DNA from: Datnioides undecimradiatus
Lineage: Eukaryota; Chordata; Actinopteri; Lobotiformes; Datnioididae
Direction: 5' to 3'
Assembly: GCA_008933995.1 (NCBI GenBank)
Contig: WARS01000069.1
Coordinates: 372,001-436,000, forward strand
DNA: 64,000 bases
The notes beneath the pieces were generated by a model. That model saw nothing but the letters and a program-made list of their open reading frames with translations, did no database searches and had not been told where the DNA came from. Positions 36,551 through 48,139 of this stretch are shown piece after piece. The number at the start of each line of letters is the position of its first letter. Positions within the stretch are counted from its first letter, which is position 1. A program made the position numbers and the translations under genes.

Positions 36551-36990
36551 CAATGCAAGTCGGCGCTCGCCTTCAGTGCACAAGAGATGCTGTAGGTCCA
36601 TAGTTTAATACACTTTACATGTTTCTGTATTAGCTTGTGTCGAGTGTTTGCTAACGTTAGCTAGTTTTTGACTATTGGTTACACTCTTTTTATACTCACT
36701 GTGCAATGCAAGTCAATGTTCACCTTCATTGCACAAGATAAATGCACTTTACACTTTTCTGCATTAACTTGTCTCAAGTATTTGCTAACATATGCTAACG
36801 TTAGCTTGTTTCTGAATATTGTTTATACTGCCTTTATAATCACTGTGCAATGCAAGTCGGTGCTCGCCTTCAGTGCACAAGAGATGCTGTAGGTCCGTAG
36901 TTTAATACACTTTACATGATTCTGAATTAGCTTGTGTTGAGTGTTTGCTAACGTTTGCTAACGTACTGTATGCTAATATCTTAATTTACA
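36551..36990 (+). repeat. Tandem repeat of about 150 bp, 2.8 copies
   Basis: Units begin with CAATGCAAGTC at 36551, 36704 and 36848 (spacings 153 and 144 bp). Each continues through a CTTCA-TGCACAAGA phrase, a CACTTTACA phrase and a TTTGCTAAC phrase. Units 1 and 3 share a segment (AGAGATGCTGTAGGTCC plus TAGTTTAATACACTTTACATG) that is missing or changed in unit 2. The repeated peptide seen in the open frame here is a by-product. Confidence 0.9.
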
Positions 36991-36994
36991 GTTT

Positions 36995-38325
36995 CACTGT
37001 AAAAGAGCTGTCCTCCTTGGTTCCTGCAACACATCAGCCTGACTGTTTCCTAATACTTCGTCCCCCTGAGGCGCTGATGGATGTTGAAAACCTCGCCAGG
37101 TGAGTCCGTCGGCTCGGTGGCGCCGGTGGACTCACACGTCTGCACCCAGGCACGAGAATCCATCCAAGGTTATGCACAAACACAGATACGACACAAGAGC
37201 CGGCGCTGTGTATGGAGCTACGGCTGCAGACCAAGGCTGTTAAAAGCAGCTACTGTACATGTTGGGATTATATATGTGTGTGTGTGTGTGTCAGTGGCAA
37301 TGACAGATGCTTTAAATGTGAATGATATTGTGTGCGTGTGTGTGTTGGCGTGGACAAAAGCTTAAGACTTAATTGCCCCAACATTCACATGATGGAATCA
37401 AACGTCATGTGTAATAATAGAGAGAAATATATTACCATAATTCTCGAGCACCTGAAAGACGTATAATTAAGGATTTCATTTATTTTTCTGCCTCTACACA
37501 CACACACACACACACACACAAGGTCAGAGCATGTGGTAAGTCATTAGCTGTCAACTGTACTTGAAACGTGTCTAAGCGCACGGCATGGCGGGGGATGTTA
37601 AATGCACATCAGTACACGCTCTGTAAGTGCCAGAGGATGATCGAGGAGCCGGGGAGGACCTTACCGGGGGGACAAGCATCACGTTAAATACGGAAACCTT
37701 CGGCGCCGACGGCAGTGGCTCAGTGTCAGTCGCTGCTCGGCTGAGAGTCCATAAGAGGCTTGAGTTCATAAAGCGTCTGCGAAGGCCGCTGGTACGACAC
37801 CACGGCGGCAGTAATGGGCCCTGAGAGCGCTCGGTGCCGCGGCTGAAAACACTGCAGCCGGCAGCAGAATGAGTCCGAGTTCAAAGGGCTGAGGAGGAAA
37901 TAGACGGAGGTGTGATCTGATGGACGGATGATGAAATTATGAGAATCTTTAGAAATGATTTTCATTATACTTTGAATTAAAGCTTTAACTTTTAACTTCA
38001 ATATAAATGTGATATATTAGAATCAGAGCTCCTGTTACCACCAGTGTCAGCTTGTTTGCATATTAGTGTCTGCTTGTGGGCGGTAGTAACGGTGAAAATG
38101 AAACTTGTGGAAGGATTATATAAGATTTTCATTATTGCTTTTGATTCTAACTCTTCAAAAATGTAAAATCCATCTATCATATCTGGACCAAACAGCAGAC
38201 ACACAACGCTGATGATGAGCGGATGGAGTTTGTGTAGCATTTAGCTGCTAAAGAGACAGATTTAGTGAAAACGAGAAGGGGAAGGATAGATACTCGACTT
38301 TCAGTTTGAAGAAAGCGGTTTGAGG
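36995..38325. other. Gene-free stretch with microsatellite
   Basis: No supported gene. It contains a short TG run at about 37276-37291 and a CA run at 37496-37520. Confidence 0.6.
37496..37520 (+). repeat. (CA)n microsatellite
   Basis: An uninterrupted CA run of about 12 units. Confidence 0.95.
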
Positions 38326-38328
38326 ACT

Positions 38329-38615
38329 TTGTCTCACAGCAAGAAGGTCCCAGGTTCGAACCCATCCTGCGTTGAGTTTGCATGTTCTCTCTTGAGTCCA
38401 TGTGGGTTTCCTGCGAGTACTCCAGCTTCCTCCCACCACCCAGAAACATGCATTAGAGGTGAACTGGGAACCCTGAGTTTATCTGTTTCTATGTGTTGGC
38501 CCGGCGACAGACTGGCGACCTGTCCTGGGTGTACCCCCGTCTCCCGTTGACGACTCCTGGGACAGGCTCCAGCAACCCCACGACCCTGAAAGGGATGAAG
38601 CAGTCACAGAAAAAG
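38329..38615 (+). mobile_element. tRNA-promoter teleost SINE, copy 2
   Basis: It has the same ordered blocks as the copy at 10636: CTCACAGCAAGAAGGTCCCA, B box GGTTCGAACCC, TTTGCATGTTCTCTC, CCAGCTTCCTCCCACCACCC, GACAGACTGGCGACCTGTCC, GGGACAGGCTCCAGC, and an ending that reads CGACCCTGAAAGGGATGAAG. It lacks about 15 bp after the B box compared with copy 1. Both are on the + strand. Confidence 0.8.
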
Positions 38616-38974
38616 GATGGGTGGAAGGTCCAGTTCGAGAAAACGAACTCAAGCTAAAGTCCAGAGCACAAGATCTGAGTTGTTTGCGCGTCTGAACGTC
38701 CCAGTCTCAGACAGGAGGTCTACTGGGAAGGATGAACGTTAGCGTTAAAGGCCAGAAAAGCTAAAACAGAAATGCTTGTGTCTTAAAGTCTCAATAGATT
38801 CTTGGTTCAGGCCGAGACGTGTACATTTACAAACTCATGACCCTGAGTCATCAGCCTATAATCAGTCGTTATGACGGCATATACCAAGACTGAAGTCTGA
38901 GATTTATGGGATTTATGTTTCAGCGGTGTCTTAAGTACGCTCGACCGCTGTACCGCAGTGTAATACTGCATGTA

Positions 38975-39375
38975 CAGTAAGAAGGCCATCAGACGGCTGC
39001 AGCCGAGTCCGAACGCTGCTGTTCACAGGGCTCACCAGGACTGCACGGAGCAGATCTTAACCGTCTTAAGGCTCTGAGGCAGTTTCCTTCCTCCCAGAGT
39101 CAAAACTAAACGTGGAGAAGCAGCATCCAGGTTAATTTAATGCACATTTTCAGTTTTGCCACTGCCTTTTATCACATTTAATTTGGGACTTCTTACCTGA
39201 ATCTTGCACGGCACGCTAGCTGCACTATAATTTTTATTCTGCCCCATTCTCTTTCACCTCATTTTAATCTCCTGTTTTATTTTAATGCTACTTATGTTTT
39301 TATATTGCCTTCTTGTTAGTTTTACATCCCGTCTTTATGCTTTTTAACTTGATGTTGAAAGGTGCTGCTAAAATG
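38975..39375 (+). mobile_element. LINE 3'-end fragment with internal deletion
   Basis: One frame reads KAIRRLQPSPNAAV at 38982, hits a TGA, and in the same frame later gives RVKTKRGEAASR. These are two blocks normally about 100 residues apart in fish CR1/L2/Rex1-like ORF2 C-termini. A T-rich 3' UTR (TTTTATTTTAATGC...) ends near a GAAAGGTGCTGCTAAAATG tail signature. The middle of the domain is deleted. Confidence 0.65.
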
Positions 39376-39379
39376 AATA

Positions 39380-42300
39380 CAAGCACGTGTTCAGGTCACA
39401 TAACAAACAACTGGCAGCTTGTTCTCTAGAAGTTGTCACATATCTAATACTGGACAATGAATATTATTAAGTAGACATTACTCTACGAGATGCTAACGAT
39501 CTCAGACGTATGCTGCTTAATGTTTATTTTGCATCTTTGCATCAACTCCCCTCGAGATCGTCGCCTTTGCCGAAGTTTCGGTCTCCACAAAAATCTTTAT
39601 TGGACTCATTTTTTCTTTTCTTGCAGCTTATTTTCTGTCAGCAGAGCAATATTTGGACAGCCCCTGGCCTGTGCTGATTGGTTGATGCATGGCTTCAGGA
39701 GCTGGTAATTGGATGATGACATCGGGGTGGAACGCCAGTGAGCGATGATTGATGGCCGCTGCTGCCTCAAGTTGCTGTAGCTAAGATGTATGTTGCGATA
39801 TTGTTTAGTGTGTGTGTGCACGTTTCTCTGTGTGTGTGTGCACGTTTCTGTGTGTGTGCGCCTTGGCAGCCCAACCAGAGGGTGTTTCTGGGAAAGCACC
39901 TGAGGGGATGAAGGATGCACGTGAGTCCCTTTCACACCCGACTGCATGTGTGCTTCTGTGCACTCACTGAACGAGAGTGCGCAGGCTTGCTCTGCAGGCG
40001 GCCAACAGGAAAAGCATCTCCACCTTAGTTATGCAGCTCCAGCTTTGATTGGCAGGCCGTGTCATCCGCACGCCGCCCCTGACCGACTCTCTGCTCCCAG
40101 TGGGATGAAGGTAAGCGAGTCGCGAGCGAGCAGAAGAGGCGCTCTCAGGTTGATGTCAAATAAACTTATGAAATATGATATTAGAACTGAGAGGCAGGAA
40201 AAGGTTGCACTGCCGCTGAAGGACGGCGGTGTTGTCTACAGACCTAAATCTGCATCTACAGACATACGACAACATAACAGTGCACAGTCTCTACGAGGGT
40301 TTGGTCTATTTCATACTGAGCGTGTGCAGAGTGTGTGTGACTGCGCGTAGCAGCTGAAACCGGAGTGATAAGCGAAGCCGGAGGTCATCCATCACACACG
40401 ATGTCTATAACAGACAAGCAGCCCGGGGAAACAAGGGAGAGGCACGATGGAGCCGAGGCCCAGACACAGCAGCCTGCAGACCAAACAGATGTGTACAGTG
40501 GGAGATGTGAGACATCTGCCCCCCAGCTCAGGGAAACATGGAGGATTTGTTTCCCTTTTAAAAAGCCCCATACACTCAGTTTGAAGCCGCTAAGCCTGGA
40601 GTCTTCTTGATCTGCCAGATCTTCACAAAGGACAGATTGCTATAAAACCATGTTTAATACCTCCAGAATGACCAAATGAAATGCTCATTCCCACGTTTTA
40701 ATCTGGTCTTCTGTGACAAATCGGGAAGCTATTCCAGAGATTCTCGGTCCAACAACAGAACGAAAGGTGGTAGAATGAAGACCACCAGGTGGCGCTGAAG
40801 TGAGGGATTTAATTTAGCTTAAACGCAAGAAATAAAGGCTGGAACACAGTCACTCAAGCTTATTTAACTTTTTAATTTGAATAGGATGCACACATGGGCA
40901 GAGTTATCACCTCTGCAGATTGTCCTCGGTTGTGGTACCTCAACATTACGTCAGTCCTGGACAGTGTTCACGCAACACTGAAGCAATATCAGAGCAGTGT
41001 GGAGCGGCTGAGGAGGAACCAGAGGAACCTTCTGCGTGCTGTACACTTTTCCTTTGCTGGGTATTCGTCATCTATTTCTGCATCAGAACCGATGCAGATG
41101 ATTGTGTAATGAAAGTAGCGCAGGGAGGGAGTGCGTGGTTAAACAAGAGAGCGTACCGGCGGCCGCCTCGGGGCAGACGGGTGTTGGCGGAAAGGAAAAA
41201 GCGAGGAAAGGTTAGCGGTGAAGATGTCTAGTGGCGGTTAATGTACTGTGTAGGTTACAGTTTGCACGTAAATAAAGGCTGCAGCTCCTCCGAACACAGG
41301 AGGTTCTGTCTTGCTTCCCAGCTGATGGACGAACCGTGTGCAGCTCTCTCTCATGCTCACATAGATAAATATATGAATTTAGTGCATTTATTTGGTTTTA
41401 AGATCTAACGTGCACATGTATTACACACCTGATATTTGTCGATGGGACACCAGTGACGGATTGCACCTACAAGCGACCCAAACTTGTTGTCTGGAAGAGC
41501 AAAGAGGGCGATTGCACGAATCTGTGACATGTTTCCACTGAGGCTCCGTCCTGAAAGGTGAAAGTAGAGTCAAACGACGAGCACTCGGATCACAGGATAG
41601 ACAGCTTTGGACTTAAATGCTTTAACTGTGCGTCTGCATTAGTGACCTCGTGCTGCTCCCGTGAGTTCAATTATGCTTTTCTTTTTAATTTCAATGTTTA
41701 CCCTGCTTAATGAGAGGTACTTGATGAAGCAGGGTCTTGACAAACATTGATGCACACACACATTAAGTGTGTTGTTCAGACCGGCTGACTGAGCCAATTC
41801 ATATCCCCCTCTGCCCTTCATTATGTTCGGCTCTTATCTCCTTCGCTGTTTGTTCTGCTGAGGGTGTCCCCAGATCACCATGACACCCTGTTTGCGTCAG
41901 ATATATGAGGACCTCATGCAGTAACAGTTGAGTTATTGATGAGGATACGAAAAACAAACGCAATATGGTCGGTTTGTGGGAGAGATTTGTGTAAATGCAG
42001 TAAACCGAGAGCTTACAACACCTGTCTTCAGCTAGTTGGCGCGAACACGGTAAAAATGCAAAATGATGGACATCAGGTAATTGTGTTCTCGTAATCTGAA
42101 AACTGGATAATGGGCTGTTTTGGAAACTAACACTTCCCCGTGTCTGCACACCTGCTCAGTTTCACCTTGATCAGTGTTTCTCTAATGGGCTCAGAAGACA
42201 AATTGAGTCCCCTTGTACGCCCGGATCGAGCCACAATGGCGGCACACCTGTGTGGTTTCAATTTCCCCAGTCTCTCTGCTCCGGTGGCTCAGCGCATGGA

Positions 42301-42940
42301 CGGCGGAGACAAATAACACTGGGAAGCTGCCACAGATGTGACACCGGCAAAATGATGACGGTGCTGACCGGAGCACGGTAATTGGGTGCTGCTATCTGTG
42401 ACTGTGTGGCTATCAGCCGCATTAGCAGATGGATTAGCGATGGGACTGCTGAAGAAGGGATACTTCATACGTCAGGACCGAGGATCACGTCACTACAGGG
42501 TGTGTTCTCATGTTGAAGTCTGCACACGTGCATATTCATACACCAATGCATTTTGCAAAGACAGCATTTTTGCATGTTTTGTGGCACGGTAACTATCCGT
42601 TGAGAGGCTTTGATGTGACTCTATATGGAGGTGTTTGGAGGTGTACACCGGACCAGCAGGAAACCCTATTGCAGACCTAAGAAACACCGGAGGGATCAAA
42701 CCTCCCACCACGACTGTAAGTCCTCATGGATCCACTAGGAAGTGCAGGAGGAGGAAATTGCTTAGAAAAAGGGCGTCTGGGCTTTAAGACTGCCCTGCTC
42801 CCGCTCCCCTGTCTGGATAAGTGGCCAGGAAATGAAAGGATGGATCGATGGAAATAAAACTTTTCGAGTAAACAAGTGCTCATGTTACTTTTTTTTTTTT
42901 TTTTTTACAAGCGTGCTGGTGGAGTGGCTCCAGGGATGGC
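39380..42940. other. Gene-free intergenic stretch
   Basis: No supported gene. Short TG-rich runs occur at about 39810-39860 and a T20 run at 42889-42906, which could be the end of an inverted retro-insert. Open frames such as 39946-40350 and 40920-41231 have no domain. Confidence 0.5.
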
Positions 42941-42944
42941 AGCG

Positions 42945-43110
42945 TCGAGAACTACAGGATGGATTACAAGAGACTTCTGCTGAGACATTCATGGTCCCCA
43001 CAGCAAGACGCCTACTGACCGTCACAAACAGTCTCGTGGGCAGTATAAGTATTTGACCCGTTGCTACAGAGCACCAGCATGTTACTGTGTCAGCAATCAT
43101 TGCTAGGCTG
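42945..43110 (+). repeat. Teleost interspersed repeat (GACATTCATGGTCCCCA family)
   Basis: The stretch GGATGGATTACAAGAGACTT through GAGACATTCATGGTCCCCAC and CTACTGACCG is recognisable as part of an abundant fish repeat whose usual text is GGATGGATTGCCATGAAATT ... GACATTCATGGTCCCCAGAG. It may belong to the same family as 21940-22115. Confidence 0.55.
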
Positions 43111-43114
43111 ATAA

Positions 43115-46100
43115 ACAATGATGCTAAAGCTAATAAAGCTAAATTATTGTCAAACAATAGCAGATGGGTTCAGAGACTGAGCTTCGGACCAATGCTTTCC
43201 ACTTCTTTTGTTTACCCGCGTGCAACCGAAGCCCACTCAAACTCAATTGGTCTGCAGCATGTGCACGAAAAATAGAAACTGAAACAATTCAGGTACAAAA
43301 AACTTGTACGTCCGCCCAATGGTTCTGTATTTTTATGCAGAATCTGTTCAAAGCAATTAAGGTTTTGAACGCTCAGCGCTTATTTTGGGGGTTTTAATAC
43401 TTTTTGTTGAAGGTCGATATTCATTTTGCAGTCATTGTGCACGGGCGGGATGGCGCGATGCTTTGTTTTCTGCTCAAACGAGCTGCAGGAGCAGGTGCAG
43501 GCCGTGTCTCAGTTTGGCTGGAGGGCTGCCAAATGAGAACTTGACTTGTGTTTGGGACGCTGAACTCCTGTTCCTGCGAGTGGTCTGATATCACAGAAGC
43601 AGCGCCGAGGTCGAGACAGCAGACGGGTCAATGAGGAGTGTGGACCGGCCAAGTTAAAGGGGCGATTGCTCAGTATGTTCACTGACAAAGTTGCTTGTTC
43701 AGAGTAAAGTTAAACTGAATCCACCTGAACTCACTGGAGTGAATGTACACTTGAAAAAGCCAATGAAGGGCTGCTGCTGTGAACAACATGCGCTTCCTGT
43801 GATTTGCACACATCGTAGATGAACAACTGCTTGAGGAAGGTCCACTTGTTCCCTCCTCTCACGACCAAACTGTTGCAGAGCGGTGCATGAAACCACAGAA
43901 TTGGCCCGGCACAACGTGAGCGTGGCCAAAAACAACAGCGCTTATCTCACGGACACAAAACAGCAGCGCCTGCAGCTGATCGCATCGCCTTCGTTGGGTA
44001 CATTTCAAGTTATCCCAAAAGATGGAGGCTTCATCTGATGGTCGGAGGTGTGGATACAGATAACGTTCTGTAAGTCTGTCTTCCAAATGAATTCATTAGC
44101 CGTTGATTAGATAACACGTTCTGAATTTGGTTTTAGTGGTTGAGAATGATGCATCTGATCTGTAAAGTAAAATAAAAGATGTCCAGTCGAAGCCTCTTTC
44201 TGCTCTCATGTACCTTTTTTAATTCTATTTGAGGGACTAAATAGAAATACAGGAGCACGTGCAGTAATTTCATTTCGGCGGTGCACAGCTTCCCCTGCCA
44301 AAACACCAGAGCCTCGGCTGACCAGCAGCTGCTTGTTCTGGCACCGGCAGACTGGTCCCTGTTCAGTAACGTCCCTCTGACTGTGCGCTGTCATTTGGAC
44401 TGGAGAATAAAATAAGACATTCCTTCCTGGAAATTAGAAAACAGGTTGCGCCTGATTAACACATCGCAACGGGGGACGGTTTGTTTGCTTGAAAAGCGAT
44501 CGTGCTTTTCATAAAACGGGTGTCACGCGGATTCATCGGGAGCGGGATGACAGCACAGGGGAGACTGGCAGCCGTTAAGGAACCAGACAAGCCAATTATC
44601 GTCAATCAACAGGCCCGTTTGCAGCCTTCACTCAAAGATACACAGCGGTGAACAGGTTGCAAATGGGATGTTGTACAGATGTGAACCGAGCGCCTGTTTA
44701 ACATGTAATCAGCTGTGACACCGAGCTGGGCTCTCAAACTGAGTCAGTCAATATAGATTACATTATGCTTCATATACTTTTAGCCATAATTTATTGATGA
44801 TGTTGTTACATAGTCATTTGACAGACCTGTAGCCACTCTGTAGCAGCTTTGAACAGATCAAACCAAGAAAAAACAAATCTGCCCTTCTTGCAGCTCTGAG
44901 GTTGTTTCCTGCAGATAGAAAACAAGAAGCACGCTCCTGGTTTCACTCCTGATCTGACACACCCTCTCACACTTCATAACACCAGGTCTCTTGCAGTGCA
45001 GAGACTTGCAGCCACAGACCATGCCCTCATCACTGGTGATGAACCTCAGCTTGAAGCTCGGGTTGGACGCAGATTTTGATGTTTTGCTTCTGCACAAGTT
45101 TGAGGTCCATGCTGAGAAATGAGCGAACGTGCAGCAGCAAGCGGTCGAACAAAACAAGCGCTTGTAACACAGGTGATGTTTGGTAAAGTGACTGAAAACA
45201 GTTATTGCTCACATGTGCTGCATGCACACTGCAAAAAACCATTCTGAAACCATTTAATTGTACTTGTGTTAGCATAGCAGGTGCAGCTACATAAACCAAC
45301 AAATAAGACTTTAAGCTTATGATATAAGAACATTATTTAATTGACAGGTGACCTCTGAGTCGTGCAACACATGAAGAACGGCCCTATCATGCATCGAAAC
45401 AACCGGGTTAAACAAAACACGCAGGAGAAAAGAGCCGCTTTGAAAAGCCGTGTGATATATGCTGTGACTGTAATCGTGCTTAATCAGCAAGGCTTTCTCC
45501 CGACGCTCTCAAACTCGCCAGTGGTCGACACACTTTCACTTACGCCACTGCTGTAATTAAGCCAATACGCGGTTTAATGAAGTTCTGCAAACTGAAAACA
45601 GAAAGAAGATGGATAAGCTGCCCAGAGCTTGTGGATTGTAGCGTACTCACACAGTGGCAGTCGGCTGCAGTTTGCAGACAACAACTGCAGGAATTTAAGC
45701 TAACGCAATCGAGGTATCGAGTCGAGAGTCGGATCTGCTGATGAAAATATGAAAACAGAGGTGGCTCAGTTTGAATGCCTCCAGTCAAAGGGGAGCGTCA
45801 GTCATTGAGACGCAGGACGAGCCAAATAGAGCCATCAGCTGTCGTCGGAGGCCCTGTGAAGTGGAGGAGGAGGAACTCACATCTCTAGCCAGTGATAATA
45901 AGCGCACGCACACAAAACCAATTTTCCCCGGGGATGACATGTTTATTTTCTGCACTCTCCTCTCCCGGTGATTCGTGTGTTGCTGATGCCAAATCGACGA
46001 GCTGAATGCACATTTTCCAGCTGCAAAGCCTCTCGCGTTGTCTTCGCGTTGCTTTCGCTGCTTTGTCTCTTTGTGCAGCGTGCACCCTCCAACTGCAGCA

Positions 46101-47040
46101 AACAGGAACATCCGCGAGCACGAGTTCATTTTGCAAACGGCACGTTGGAGTTGTCAGTTACAGTTAGAACAGAACCTGAAATGTGTGTTAGCCAAAAATG
46201 ATTGCATTAATAAACCTGTCGTTATTATGAATACATTAAAATGCATGCCTGTGACGTGATTGGCCTGCAGTGTGATTAGTATTATGCAAAGATATGTTTA
46301 TGTAATCAGATATAATGTCTGATAGATGAGCTGCATCGTTGCGTCTTGCATATCAAGTGCCTTTAGATTCCAGATTCCTTTTGGACAATGAAAATAAAAA
46401 TAATGAGGAAACTGTTAAATATGGAGGAGTTCTCTGAATTTCAATAAACTCATGATTATCTTGATATTTTGATTTCAAAGGATTGTTTCTAAACCATTAA
46501 TCCACAGGGCATCTGACATTCTTGACATTGCTTTTGATGCTAAAGCACATTCAACGCCTCCAGGACCCCGAACGGGACCGAGCGCACACAGGAAATTAAC
46601 GAACATGCACGGGAACTTAGAGATTTTTCCTGTAAAAAGCAGCCGGTGCGGGACAAACTGTGTGCGGACCTCCCGCTTTATCTGCGACTCGCAGCGAAGC
46701 CGCGGTTCCGTCGAAGCCGCCTTATTGACTGCCAAATTTACTCCGCAGTTAGCGAGAGAAATGCCACCGATATCATTAATGCACTCCGCTCACTGAGTAC
46801 AAATTTAAACGGTGGTCTTATGTTCATCCGGGCTGCAGTTAGTTGGTGATAACTGTGTCAGGGTGGAGGAGGGAAACATTACATTTTATTGCCCAGTAAT
46901 ACAGAAATGTCTGGCGGTAATGGCTTTTATAACTGCGCAGAAAACAGGAGCGGATTAAACTTTTTAAATTGTTCATGCACTCTGAGGTGAAGCGCCGAGA
47001 TCAGGAAACCGAGCGAGTTTGAGAGACGTTCGGTTGTTGT
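43115..47040. other. Gene-free intergenic stretch
   Basis: No supported gene, no long repeat and no strong composition bias. The antisense frames at 45785-46136 and elsewhere carry no domains. Confidence 0.5.
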
Positions 47041-47047
47041 GTAGCTG

Positions 47048-47110
47048 AACAGAAGACTCAGAATCAGGTTTATTACCAGGCTTCCACATAAAAAAGGAAT
47101 TTATGTTGGC
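47048..47110 (+). repeat. Teleost repeat with CAGAATCAGGTTTATT motif
   Basis: CTCAGAATCAGGTTTATTACC followed by CATAAAAAAGGAATTTATGTTGG resembles the common fish repeat CAGAATCAGGTTTATTGGCC ... ACAAGGAATTTG. The ends are not defined. Confidence 0.5.
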
Positions 47111-47824
47111 GTAACGGTGCGTAACGATAAACATCGAACGAGAAAACATAAAGATGAAACTAACTGCCACGCCAGAAGCGTGCATGAAAAATAGAAAACT
47201 GACAATAGCATTTGAAAGATAGACAGTATTTACAGCATTTCCGGCCTGGTCCACAGCTCAGTTCATTGGGTAAAAATGAGAAGAGTCGGTTTAACCTCGC
47301 GCAGCCTTCGTGAAGCAGGAGCGGCAGGCTAGCGCAGCAGCAGCGTCACAGGATACGTTAGCAGCACGACGCACAACCTGAAATCTAAGAAAACACCATA
47401 AAAACGGTTTTGTGCAGTGCGAAGGTGCAGACAAATGCATCACAGAGCAGAGAGATTAAGTATGAGGTTGCTCTTTAAATGAGAATTGATCTGCTCAGGG
47501 GTCTGGCGTGAGATTGCCTGGAGGACTCACTTTCAAGGCTGAACCTGTGTAGTTTTTCAACCTGGACCCTGCTTTCTTGTGCTTTTGCGTCTGAGCGGCT
47601 ACAGGGACCACGGTTTCTGAATCTGATCCAACATTCAGCTGGCAGCAGGGTGGCAGTGTAATCCTTGTGCTTGTCTAAGTCCATTAAAAGTGCTTGGTTT
47701 TGCCCCCGACAGGCTCGGGGTGTTATTTTAAGGGTCTGACAGCACTATGGAAAAGACCCCATCAAAGACAGACCTTTATGTTAAAGAGTAAGATCCTTTT
47801 TTAACCAGAAGCAGCTTTTATATC

Positions 47825-48130
47825 ATCGTCATCGTCATCTTCCTCTGCTCATCCAGGACCAGGTCGTGGGTGCAGCAGTCTCACCAGGGAGGCCCAGCCA
47901 CTTCCACCAGCTCCTCCAGAAGGTGTTCCCCGGCCAGCTGAGAGATGTAGTCTCTGGCCTGGGGTCTTCTTCTGGATGGACACGTCCTGAACACCTTCCT
48001 AGGGAGACGTCCAGGACGCATCCTAACCAGATGCCCGAACCACTTCAGCTGGCTCCTCTCGAGGCAAAGGAGCTTCTCCTGGATGTCCAAGCTCCTCACC
48101 TCATCTCTAAGGTTGAGCCCAGCCACCCTG
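47825..48130 (-). mobile_element. LINE ORF C-terminal fragment (WFGHLVRM type)
   Basis: On the - strand an 81-codon frame (48126 down to 47881) contains SQLKWFGHLVRM, PGRLPRKVFRTCP, RRPQARDYISQLAGEHL and EEVAG-like text (ELVEVAG). This is the well-known C-terminal block of a fish non-LTR retrotransposon ORF (RWFGHLxRMPxxRLP ... RDYISxLAWExL). Downstream the strand ends in GGAAGATGACGATGACGATG, like the GGATGGATGG-type 3' tail. It is 5'-truncated and has a small deletion between RRP and RDYI. Confidence 0.75.
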
Positions 48131-48139
48131 CAGAAAACT

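Noticed and set aside
36551..36990. CRISPR array or repeat protein
   Set aside because: The units are about 150 bp with no short conserved repeat/unique spacer pattern, in a vertebrate genome. The repeated peptide is a by-product of tandem DNA.
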